Source: Siderastrea radians (taxonomy: Eukaryota; Cnidaria; Anthozoa; Scleractinia; Rhizangiidae). Taken from it: a DNA stretch of 64,000 bases. A program made the translations under genes and the position numbers. The notes under the pieces were generated by a model. It saw only the letters and a program-made list of their open reading frames with translations. It did no database searches and had not been told where the DNA came from. The DNA is taken from the NCBI GenBank assembly GCA_964017195.1, contig CAXHKT010000108.1, positions 186,001 through 250,000 on the forward strand, read 5' to 3'. Positions 11,876 to 21,433 of the stretch are shown piece after piece. Numbering within the stretch: position 1 is the first letter of the stretch; each line of letters starts with the position of its first letter.

Positions 11876-12038
11876 TCTACACAATAAACTTTTTTTTCTG
11901 ATAGCCCCGAGGGATTTGCGTTATTATTAGGCAAGTGCGCAGCCTTGCGCAGCCTTGCTCAGTCAACAACACCTTTTTTAGCCTCTGGGAAGGCCAAAAA
12001 TGGGGTTTTTTCCCTAAGAATCGCACATATCGCGCTTT
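11876..12038. repeat. Monomer B2 of reference unit
   Basis: 163 bp. Diagnostic bases: gcGttattatt, ggcAagtg, cttgcTcagtc and ctaagAatcgc. When a unit gains monomers the extra copies are usually B2-like or B2/B3 mixtures; when it loses one, B2, B3 or a fused B2/B3 is affected. Confidence 0.92.
11937..11956. repeat. 10-bp internal repeat (gcgcagcctt) x2, reference B2
   Basis: Two tandem copies of gcgcagcctt lie in the middle of the monomer, followed by a degenerate third copy (gctcag; gcgcag in B1). Copy number varies from 1 to 4 among B monomers and accounts for the 804-, 824- and 834-bp unit lengths. Each copy forms the palindrome TGCGCA, repeated every 10 bp. Confidence 0.9.
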
Positions 12039-12195
12039 TCTACACAATAAACTTTTTTTTCTGATAGCCCCGAGGGATTTGCGTTATTATTAGGCCAGTG
12101 CGCAGCCTTGCGCAGCCTTGCTCAGTCAACAACACCTTTTTTAGCCTCTGGGAAGGCCAAAAATGGGGTTTTTTCCCTAAGGATCGCACATATCG
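12039..12195. repeat. Monomer B3 of reference unit
   Basis: Diagnostic bases: gcGttattatt, ggcCagtg, cttgcTcagtc and ctaagGatcgc. Its end runs into M4 as cgcgccttctttg instead of cgcgcttttctac. B3 is therefore the monomer that always contacts the divergent block on its right. Confidence 0.9.
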
Positions 12196-13820
12196 CGCCT
12201 TCTTTGTGCTTTTGCACAAAAGGAATTTTTTTCGGATGGTCCCAGAGGGATTGAATGCATTTGGGACCTTTGTGCATGCAGCTGAGAGCGCCAATTAGCT
12301 TTTTTCTGCTTTTGGGGGCTAATTCAAGCCCTGAAAAAGTGCAGCACTTTTTAGTATCGCCAAATTCGATAAAAATAGTGCCAAATGGAATGTTTTTTGG
12401 TGCCGCAACGGGATCTGGGGTGCTTTTGTGCTGGGGCCGTTGCACCAAAACCAGCACTTTTTTGAGGGACCCACCCCACCCCTCTCAAAACTGAAATTCC
12501 CACCTTATCGACAAAATCGCAGACTTTCTACACAATAAACTTTTTTTTCTGATAGCCCCGAGGGATTTGCATTATTATTAGGCAAGTGCGCAGCCTTGCG
12601 CAGCCTTGCGCAGTCAACAACACCTTTTTTAGCCTCTGGGAAGGCCAAAAATGGGGTTTTTTCCCTAAGGATCGCACATATCGCGCTTTTCTACACAATA
12701 AACTTTTTTTTCTGATAGCCCCGAGGGATTTGCGTTATTATTAGGCAAGTGCGCAGCCTTGCGCAGCCTTGCTCAGTCAACAACACCTTTTTTAGCCTCT
12801 GGGAAGGCCAAAAATGGGGTTTTTCCCTAAGAATCGCACCTATCGCGCTTTTCTACACAATAAACTTTTTTTTCTGATAGCCCCGAGGGATTTGCGTTAT
12901 TATTAGGCCAGTGCGCAGCCTTGCGCAGCCTTGCTCAGTCAACAACACCTTTTTTAGCCTCTGGGAAGGCCAAAAATGGGGTTTTTTCCCTAAGGATCGC
13001 ACATATCGCGCCTTCTTTGTGCTTTTGCACAAAAGGAATTTTTTTCGGATGGTCCCAGAGGGATTGAATGCATTTGGGACCTTTGTGCATGCAGCTGAGA
13101 GCGCCAATTAGCTTTTTTCTGCTTTTGGGGGCTAATTCAAGCCCTGAAAAAGTGCAGCACTTTTTAGTATCGCCAAATTCGATAAAAATAGTGCCAAATG
13201 GAATGTTTTTTGGTGCCGCAACGGGATCTGGGGTGCTTTTGTGCTGGGGCCGTTGCACCAAAACCAGCACTTTTTTGAGGGACCCACCCCACCCCTCTCA
13301 AAACTGAAATTCCCACCTTATCGACAAAATCGCAGACTTTCTACACAATAAACTTTTTTTCTGATAGCCCCGAGGGATTTGCATTATTATTAGGCAAGTG
13401 CGCAGCCTTGCGCAGCCTTGCGCAGTCAACAACACCTTTTTTAGCCTCTGGGAAGGCCAAAAATGGGGTTTTTTCCCTAAGGATCGCACATATCGCGCTT
13501 TTCTACACAATAAACTTTTTTTTCTGATAGCCCCGAGGGATTTGCGTTATTATTAGGCAAGTGCGCAGCCTTGCGCAGCCTTGCTCAGTCAACAACACCT
13601 TTTTTAGCCTCTGGGAAGGCCAAAAATGGGGTTTTTCCCTAAGAATCGCACATATCGCGCTTTTCTACACAATAAACTTTTTTTTCTGATAGCCCCGAGG
13701 GATTTGCGTTATTATTAGGCCAGTGCGCAGCCTTGCGCAGCCTTGCTCAGTCAACAACACCTTTTTTAGCCTCTGGGAAGGCCAAAAATGGGGTTTTTTC
13801 CCTAAGGATCGCACATATCG
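12196..13820. repeat. Units 16-17: 813 and 812 bp
   Basis: Both have ggggtttttccc (T5) in B2. Unit 16 also has gcacCtatcg near 12840. Unit 17 has T7 in B1, as in unit 13. Confidence 0.91.
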
Positions 13821-15458
13821 CGCCTTCTTTGTGCTTTTGCACAAAAGGAATTTTTTTCGGATGGTCCCAGAGGGATTGAATGCATTTGGGACCTTTGTGC
13901 ATGCAGCTGAGAGCGCCAATTAGCTTTTTTCTGCTTTTGGGGGCTAATTCAAGCCCTGAAAAAGTGCAGCACTTTTTAGTATCGCCAAATTCGATAAAAA
14001 TAGTGCCAAATGGAATGTTTTTTGGTGCCGCAACGGGATCTGGGGTGCTTTTGTGCTGGGGCCGTTGCACCAAAACCAGCACTTTTTTGAGGGACCCACC
14101 CCACCCCTCTCAAAACTGAAATTCCCACCTTATCGACAAAATCGCAGACTTTCTACACAATAAACTTTTTTTTCTGATAGCCCCGAGGGATTTGCATTAT
14201 TATTAGGCAAGTGCGCAGCCTTGCGCAGCCTTGCGCAGCCTTGCGCAGTCAACAACACCTTTTTTAGCCTCTGGGAAGGCCAAAAATGGGGTTTTTTCCC
14301 TAAGGATCGCACATATCGCGCTTTTCTACACAATAAACTTTTTTTTCTGATAGCCCCGAGGGATTTGCGTTATTATTAGGCAAGTGCGCAGCCTTGCGCA
14401 GCCTTGCTCAGTCAACAACACCTTTTTTAGCCTCTGGGAAGGCCAAAAATGGGGTTTTTTCCCTAAGAATCGCACATATCGCGCTTTTCTACACAATAAA
14501 CTTTTTTTTCTGATAGCCCCGAGGGATTTGCGTTATTATTAGGCCAGTGCGCAGCCTTGCGCAGCCTTGCTCAGTCAACAACACCTTTTTTAGCCTCTGG
14601 GAAGGCCAAAAATGGGGTTTTTTCCCTAAGGATCGCACATATCGCGCCTTCTTTGTGCTTTTGCACAAAAGGAATTTTTTTCGGATGGTCCCAGAGGGAT
14701 TGAATGCATTTGGGACCTTTGTGCATGCAGCTGAGAGCGCCAATTAGCTTTTTTCTGCTTTTGGGGGCTAATTCAAGCCCTGAAAAAGTGCAGCACTTTT
14801 TAGTATCGCCAAATTCGATAAAAATAGTGCCAAATGGAATGTTTTTTGGTGCCGCAACGGGATCTGGGGTGCTTTTGTGCTGGGGCCGTTGCACCAAAAC
14901 CAGCACTTTTTTGAGGGACCCACCCCACCCCTCTCAAAACTGAAATTCCCACCTTATCGACAAAATCGCAGACTTTCTACACAATAAACTTTTTTTTCTG
15001 ATAGCCCCGAGGGATTTGCATTATTATTAGGCAAGTGCGCAGCCTTGCGCAGCCTTGCGCAGTCAACAACACCTTTTTTAGCCTCTGGGAAGGCCAAAAA
15101 TGGGGTTTTTTCCCTAAGGATCGCACATATCGCGCTTTTCTACACAATAAACTTTTTTTTCTGATAGCCCCGAGGGATTTGCGTTATTATTAGGCAAGTG
15201 CGCAGCCTTGCGCAGCCTTGCTCAGTCAACAACACCTTTTTTAGCCTCTGGGAAGGCCAAAAATGGGGTTTTTTCCCTAAGAATCGCACATATCGCGCTT
15301 TTCTACACAATAAACTTTTTTTTCTGATAGCCCCGAGGGATTTGCGTTATTATTAGGCCAGTGCGCAGCCTTGCGCAGCCTTGCTCAGTCAACAACACCT
15401 TTTTTAGCCTCTGGGAAGGCCAAAAATGGGGTTTTTTCCCTAAGGATCGCACATATCG
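13821..15458. repeat. Units 18-19: 824 and 814 bp
   Basis: Unit 18 has three 10-bp repeats in B1 (near 14213-14242). Unit 19 matches the reference. Confidence 0.92.
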
Positions 15459-16094
15459 CGCCTTCTTTGTGCTTTTGCACAAAAGGAATTTTTTTCGGAT
15501 GGTCCCAGAGGGATTGAATGCATTTGGGACCTTTGTGCATGCAGCTGAGAGCGCCAATTAGCTTTTTTCTGCTTTTGGGGGCTAATTCAAGCCCTGAAAA
15601 AGTGCAGCACTTTTTAGTATCGCCAAATTCGATAAAAATAGTGCCAAATGGAATGTTTTTTGGTGCCGCAACGGGATCTGGGGTGCTTTTGTGCTGGGGC
15701 CGTTGCACCAAAACCAGCACTTTTTTGAGGGACCCACCCCACCCCTCTCAAAACTGAAATTCCTACCTTATCGACAAAATCGCAGACTTTCTACACAATA
15801 AACTTTTTTTTCTGATAGCCCCGAGGGATTTGCATTATTATTAGGCAAGTGCGCAGCCTTGCGCAGCCTTGCGCAGTCAACAACACCTTTTTTAGCCTCT
15901 GGGAAGGCCAAAAATGGGGTTTTTTCCCTAAGGATCGCACATATCGCGCTTTTCTACACAATAAACTTTTTTTCTGATAGCCCCGAGGGATTTGCGTTAT
16001 TATTAGGCAAGTGCGCAGCCTTGCGCAGCCTTGCTCAGTCAACAACACCTTTTTTAGCCTCTGGGAAGGCCAAAAATGGGGTTTTTTCCCTAAG

Positions 16095-16100
16095 AATCGC
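16095..16100. repeat. Left target-site duplication (AATCGC)
   Basis: The B2 tail reads ccctaagaatcgc up to the element. Other B2 copies continue directly with acatatcgcg. Confidence 0.8.
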
Positions 16101-16138
16101 AGTAGTAATGTACGACCACTAGGAGAACCCAGCCTCGT
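16101..16138 (+). repeat. Left inverted arm of the insertion
   Basis: 38 bp starting agtagtaatg and ending agcctcgt against the N gap. Compared with the reverse complement of the right arm it mismatches at four positions: two at tac/gag (16111 and 16113) and two at cc/tg (16129-16130). Confidence 0.88.
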
Positions 16139-16161
16139 NNNNNNNNNNNNNNNNNNNNNNN
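16139..16161. other. Assembly gap (23 N)
   Basis: The only unresolved bases in the window, at the exact centre of the palindrome. A hairpin that blocks reading would explain the position. Whether 23 is a measured or nominal length is unknown. Confidence 0.95.
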
Positions 16162-16199
16162 ACGAGGCTCAGTTCTCCTAGTGGTCCTCCATTACTACT
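16162..16199 (-). repeat. Right inverted arm of the insertion
   Basis: 38 bp starting acgaggctc after the N gap and ending cattactact. It pairs with the left arm over its full length with four mismatches. Confidence 0.88.
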
Positions 16200-16205
16200 A
16201 ATCGC
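16200..16205. repeat. Right target-site duplication (AATCGC)
   Basis: AATCGC is repeated immediately after the element and then continues as acatatcgcg, the normal B2 sequence. Removing the element and one copy restores a perfect B2 monomer. Confidence 0.8.
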
Positions 16206-16376
16206 ACATATCGCGCTTTTCTACACAATAAACTTTTTTTTCTGATAGCCCCGAGGGATTTGCGTTATTATTAGGCCAGTGCGCAGCCTTGCGCAGCCTT
16301 GCTCAGTCAACAACACCTTTTTTAGCCTCTGGGAAGGCCAAAAATGGGGTTTTTTCCCTAAGGATCGCACATATCG

Positions 16377-18004
16377 CGCCTTCTTTGTGCTTTTGCACAA
16401 AAGGAATTTTTTTCGGATGGTCCCAAAGGGATTGAATGCATTTGGGACCTTTGTGCATGCAGCTGAGAGCGCCAATAAGCTTTTTTCTGCTTTTGGGGGC
16501 TAATTCAAGCCCTGAAAAAGTGCAGCACTTTTTAGTATCGCCAAATTCGATAAAAATAGTGCCAAATGGAATGTTTTTTGGTGCCGCAACGGGATCTGGG
16601 GTGCTTTTGTGCTGGGGCCGTTGCACCAAAACCAGCACTTTTTTGAGGGACCCACCCCACCCCTCTCAAAACTGAAATTCCCACCTTATCGACAAAATCG
16701 CAGACTTTCTACACAATAAACTTTTTTTTCTGATAGCCCCGAGGGATTTGCATTATTATTAGGCAAGTGCGCAGCCTTGCGCAGCCTTGCGCAGTCAACA
16801 ACACCTTTTTTAGCCTCTGGGAAGGCCAAAAATGGGGTTTTTTCCCTAAGGATCGCACATATCGCGCTTTTCTACACAATAAACTTTTTTTTCTGATAGC
16901 CCCGAGGGATTTGCGTTATTATTAGGCAAGTGCGCAGCCTTGCGCAGCCTTGCTCAGTCAACAACACCTTTTTTAGCCTCTGGGAAGGCCAAAAATGGGG
17001 TTTTTTCCCTAAGAATCGCACATATCGCGCTTTTCTACACAATAAACTTTTTTTTCTGATAGCCCCGAGGGATTTGCGTTATTATTAGGCCAGTGCGCAG
17101 CCTTGCGCAGCCTTGCTCAGTCAACAACACCTTTTTTAGCCTCTGGGAAGGCCAAAAATGGGGTTTTTTCCCTAAGGATCGCACATATCGCGCCTTCTTT
17201 GTGCTTTTGCACAAAAGGAATTTTTTTCGGATGGTCCCAGAGGGATTGAATGCATTTGGGACCTTTGTGCATGCAGCTGAGAGCGCCAATTAGCTTTTTT
17301 CTGCTTTTGGGGGCTAATTCAAGCCCTGAAAAAGTGCAGCACTTTTTAGTATCGCCAAATTCGATAAAAATAGTGCCAAATGGAATGTTTTTTGGTGCCG
17401 CAACGGGATCTGGGGTGCTTTTGTGCTGGGGCCGTTGCACCAAAACCAGCACTTTTTTGAGGGACCCACCCCACCCCTCTCAAAACTGAAATTCCCACCT
17501 TATCGACAAAATCGCAGACTTTCTACACAATAAACTTTTTTTTCTGATAGCCCCGAGGGATTTGCATTATTATTAGGCAAGTGCGCAGCCTTGCGCAGCC
17601 TTGCGCAGTCAACAACACCTTTTTTAGCCTCTGGGAAGGCCAAAAATGGGGTTTTTTCCCTAAGGATCGCACATATCGCGCTTTTCTACACAATAAACTT
17701 TTTTTTCTGATAGCCCCGAGGGATTTGCGTTATTATTAGGCAAGTGCACAGCCTTGCGCAGCCTTGCTCAGTCAACAACACCTTTTTTAGCCTCTGGGAA
17801 GGCCAAAAATGGGGTTTTTTCCCTAAGAATCGCACATATCGCGCTTTTCTACACAATAAACTTTTTTTTCTGATAGCCCCGAGGGATTTGCGTTATTATT
17901 AGGCCAGTGCGCAGCCTTGCGCAGCCTTGCTCAGTCAACAACACCTTTTTTAGCCTCTGGGAAGGCCAAAAATGGGGTTTTTTCCCTAAGGATCGCACAT
18001 ATCG
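16377..18004. repeat. Units 21-22: 814 bp each
   Basis: Unit 21 has tcccaAaggg near 16426 and ccaatAagc near 16476 in M4. Unit 22 has gtgcAcagcc in B2 near 17748, the variant otherwise seen in units 2-3. Confidence 0.92.
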
Positions 18005-18656
18005 CGCCTTCTTTGTGCTTTTGCACAAAAGGAATTTTTTTCGGATGGTCCCAGAGGGATTGAATGCATTTGGGACCTTTGTGCATGCAGCTGAGAGCGC
18101 CAATTAGCTTTTTTCTGCTTTTGGGGGCTAATTCAAGCCCTGAAAAAGTGCAGTACTTTTTAGTATCGCCAAATTCGATAAAAATAGTGCCAAATGGAAT
18201 GTTTTTTGGTGCCGCAACGGGATCTGGGGTGCTTTTGTGCTGGGGCCGTTGCACCAAAACCAGCACTTTTTTGAGGGACCCACCCCACCCCTCTCAAAAC
18301 TGAAATTCCCACCTTATCGACAAAATCGCAGACTTTCTACACAATAAACTTTTTTTTCTGATAGCCCCGAGGGATTTGCATTATTATTAGGCAAGTGCGC
18401 AGCCTTGCGCAGCCTTGCGCAGTCAACAACACCTTTTTTAGCCTCTGGGAAGGCCACAAATGGGGTTTTTTCCCTAAGGATCGGACATATCGCGCTTTTC
18501 TACACAATAAACTTTTTTTTTCTGATAGCCCCGAGGGATTTGCGTTATTATTAGGCAAGTGCGCAGCCTTGCGCAGCCTTGCTCAGTCAACAACACCTTT
18601 TTTAGCCTCTGGGAAGGCCAAAAATGGGGTTTTTTCCCTAAGGATCGCACATATCG
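18005..18656. repeat. Unit 23: 652 bp, two B monomers
   Basis: The first unit with a missing monomer. It has B1 (private ggccAcaaatgg near 18456 and atcgGacat near 18484), then a monomer with the B2 left half (ggcaag) and the B3 right half (aaggatc, then cgccttc). This fits a deletion by exchange between B2 and B3. M4 has C to T near 18154, which breaks the palindrome. Confidence 0.92.
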
Positions 18657-20283
18657 CGCCTTCTTTGTGCTTTTGCACAAAAGGAATTTTTTTCGGATGG
18701 TCCCAGAGGGATTGAATGCATTTGGGACCTTTGTGCATGCAGCTGAGAGCGCCAATTAGCTTTTTTCTGCTTTTGGGGGCTAATTCAAGCCCTGAAAAAG
18801 TGCAGCACTTTTTAGTATCGCCAAATTCGATAAAAATAGTGCCAAATGGAATGTTTTTTGGTGCCGCAACGGGATCTGGGGTGCTTTTGTGCTGGGGCCG
18901 TTGCACCAAAACCAGCACTTTTTTGAGGGACCCACCCCACCCCTCTCAAAACTGAAATTCCCACCTTATCGACAAAATCGCAGACTTTCTACACAATAAA
19001 CTTTTTTTTCTGATAGCCCCGAGGGATTTGCATTATTATTAGGCAAGTGCGCAGCCTTGCGCAGCCTTGCGCAGTCAACAACACCTTTTTTAGCCTCTGG
19101 GAAGGCCAAAAATGGGGTTTTTTCCCTAAGGATCGCACATATCGCGCTTTTCTACACAATAAACTTTTTTTTCTGATAGCCCCGAGGGATTTGCGTTATT
19201 ATTAGGCAAGTGCGCAGCCTTGCGCAGCCTTGCTCAGTCAACAACACCTTTTTTAGCCTCTGGGAAGGCCAAAAATGGGGTTTTTTCCCTAAGAATCGCA
19301 CATATCGCGCTTTTCTACACAATAAACTTTTTTTTCTGATAGCCCCGAGGGATTTGCGTTATTATTAGGCCAGTGCGCAGCCTTGCGCAGCCTTGCTCAG
19401 TCAACAACACCTTTTTTAGCCTCTGGGAAGGCCAAAAATGGGGTTTTTTCCCTAAGGATCGCACATATCGCGCCTTCTTTGTGCTTTTGCACAAAAGGAA
19501 TTTTTTTCGGATGGTCCCAGAGGGATTGAATGCATTTGGGACCTTTGTGCATGCAGCTGAGAGCGCCAATTAGCTTTTTTCTGCTTTTGGGGGCTAATTC
19601 AAGCCCTGAAAAAGTGCAGCACTTTTTAGTATCGCCAAATTCGATAAAAATAGTGCCAAATGGAATGTTTTTTGGTGCCGCAACGGGATCTGGGGTGCTT
19701 TTGTGCTGGGGCCGTTGCACCAAAACCAGCACTTTTTTGAGGGACCCACCCCACCCCTCTCAAAACTGAAATTCCCACCTTATCGACAAAATCGCAGACT
19801 TTCTACACAATAAACTTTTTTTTCTGATAGCCCCGAGGGATTTGCGTTATTATTAGGCAAGTGCGCAGCCTTGCGCAGCCTTGCTCAGTCAACAACACCT
19901 TTTTTAGCCTCTGGGAAGGCCAAAAATGGGGTTTTTTCCCTAAGGATCGCACATATCGCGCTTTTCTACACAATAAACTTTTTTTCTGATAGCCCCGAGG
20001 GATTTGCGTTATTATTAGGCAAGTGCGCAGCCTTGCGCAGCCTTGCTCAGTCAACAACACCTTTTTTAGCCTCTGGGAAGGCCAAAAATGGGGTTTTTTC
20101 CCTAAGAATCGCACATATCGCGCTTTTCTACACAATAAACTTTTTTTTCTGATAGCCCCGAGGGATTTGCGTTATTATTAGGCCAGTGCGCAGCCTTGCG
20201 CAGCCTTGCTCAGTCAACAACACCTTTTTTAGCCTCTGGGAAGGCCAAAAATGGGGTTTTTTCCCTAAGGATCGCACATATCG
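18657..20283. repeat. Units 24-25: 814 and 813 bp; unit 25 has a converted B1
   Basis: Unit 24 matches the reference. In unit 25 the B1 position has B2-type bases gcGttattatt and cttgcTcagtc but keeps the B1-type aaggatc end, so a tract of B2 sequence replaced part of B1. The next monomer has T7. Confidence 0.9.
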
Positions 20284-21433
20284 CGCCTTCTTTGTGCTTT
20301 TGCACAAAAGGAATTTTTTTCGGATGGTCCCAGAGGGATTGAATGCATTTGGGACCTTTGTGCATGCAGCTGAGAGCGCCAATTAGCTTTTTTCTGCTTT
20401 TGGGGGCTAATTCAAGCCCTGAAAAAGTGCAGCACTTTTTAGTATCGCCAAATTCGATAAAAATAGTGCCAAATGGAATGTTTTTTGGTGCCGCAACGGG
20501 ATCTGGGGTGCTTTTGTGCTGGGGCCGTTGCACCAAAACCAGCACTTTTTTGAGGGACCCACCCCACCCCTCTCAAAACTGAAATTCCCACCTTATCGAC
20601 AAAATCGCAGACTTTCTACACAATAAACTTTTTTTTCTGATAGCCCCGAGGGATTTGCATTATTATTAGGCAAGTGCGCAGCCTTGCGCAGCCTTGCGCA
20701 GTCAACAACACCTTTTTTAGCCTCTGGGAAGGCCAAAAATGGGGTTTTTTCCCTAAGGATCGCACATATCGCGCTTTTCTACACAATAAACTTTTTTTTC
20801 TGATAGCCCCGAGGGATTTGCGTTATTATTAGGCAAGTGCGCAGCCTTGCGCAGCCTTGCGCAGCCTTGCTCAGTCAACAACACCTTTTTTAGCCTCTGG
20901 GAAGGCCAAAAATGGGGTTTTTTCCCTAAGAATCGCACATATCGCGCTTTTCTACACAATAAACTTTTTTTTCTGATAGCCCCGAGGGATTTGCGTTATT
21001 ATTAGGCCAGTGCGCAGCCTTGCGCAGCCTTGCTCAGTCAACAACACCTTTTTTAGCCTCTGGGAAGGCCAAAAATGGGGTTTTTTCCCTAAGAATCGCA
21101 CATATCGCGCTTTTCTACACAATAAACTTTTTTTTCTGATAGCCCCGAGGGATTTGCGTTATTATTAGGCCAGTGCGCAGCCTTGCGCAGCCTTGCTCAG
21201 TCAACAACACCTTTTTTAGCCTCTGGGAAGGCCAAAAATGGGGTTTTTTCCCTAAGAATCGCACATATCGCGCTTTTCTACACAATAAACGTTTTTTTCT
21301 GATAGCCCCGAGGGATTTGCGTTATTATTAGGCCAGTGCGCAGCCTTGCGCAGCCTTGCTCAGTCAACAACACCTTTTTTAGCCTCTGGGAAGGCCAAAA
21401 ATGGGGTTTTTTCCCTAAGGATCGCACATATCG
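20284..21433. repeat. Unit 26: 1150 bp, five B monomers
   Basis: Order: B1; B2 with three 10-bp repeats; two monomers with the B3 left half (ggccag) and B2-type aagaatc end; then B3 with aaacGttttttt near 21290. The two hybrids are near-identical neighbours, which suggests one expansion step. Confidence 0.92.

Larger units (their letters stand above)
10568..12195. repeat. Units 14-15: 814 bp, near-reference
   Basis: Unit 14 has a single private G to A near 10595 (aaagAaattt). Unit 15 is the reference unit described separately. Confidence 0.92.
11382..12195. repeat. Reference 814-bp unit (pentameric higher-order repeat)
   Basis: This copy carries the majority sequence and is used as reference. 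Order: divergent block M4-M5 (331 bp), then B1 and B2 (163 bp each), then B3 (157 bp to the next M4 landmark cgccttctttgtg). The anchor GGGAT after a T-run lies at 11433, 11596, 11748, 11911 and 12074, and at 12247 in the next unit. These spacings of 163, 152, 163, 163 and 173 bp sum to 814 and support five ancestral monomers. Confidence 0.93.
16101..16199. mobile_element. Foldback / MITE-like insertion in the satellite
   Basis: This is the only sequence in the window foreign to the satellite. It consists of two inverted 38-bp arms (34 of 38 positions pair) around 23 N. The outer 10 bp of each arm (agtagtaatg / cattactact) are perfectly complementary. The satellite sequence AATCGC is present once in other units at this point and on both sides here, as expected of a transposition target duplication. 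There is no coding capacity in what is visible. Short non-autonomous DNA transposons (MITEs) and foldback elements have this form. The superfamily is not assignable by eye. The N run may hide a longer interior. Confidence 0.75.
15459..16376. repeat. Unit 20: 918 bp, interrupted by an insertion
   Basis: This is a normal unit (three B monomers, T7 in B2, private aattccTacc near 15763) whose B2 tail is split by 105 bp: a 99-bp foldback element plus a 6-bp duplicated target. Confidence 0.93.

Noticed and set aside
11713..12195. Telomere-like hexamer CCCTAA in each B monomer
   Set aside because: A single hexamer per monomer (ttttccctaagg) without tandem copies; diverged M4 and M5 lack it. Not telomeric repeat.
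16101..16199. Sequencing-transposon or adapter contamination
   Set aside because: Arms are imperfect (four mismatches) and the duplication is 6 bp, unlike the 9 bp of Tn5 or 5 bp of Mu; a natural element is more likely, although raw reads would settle it.
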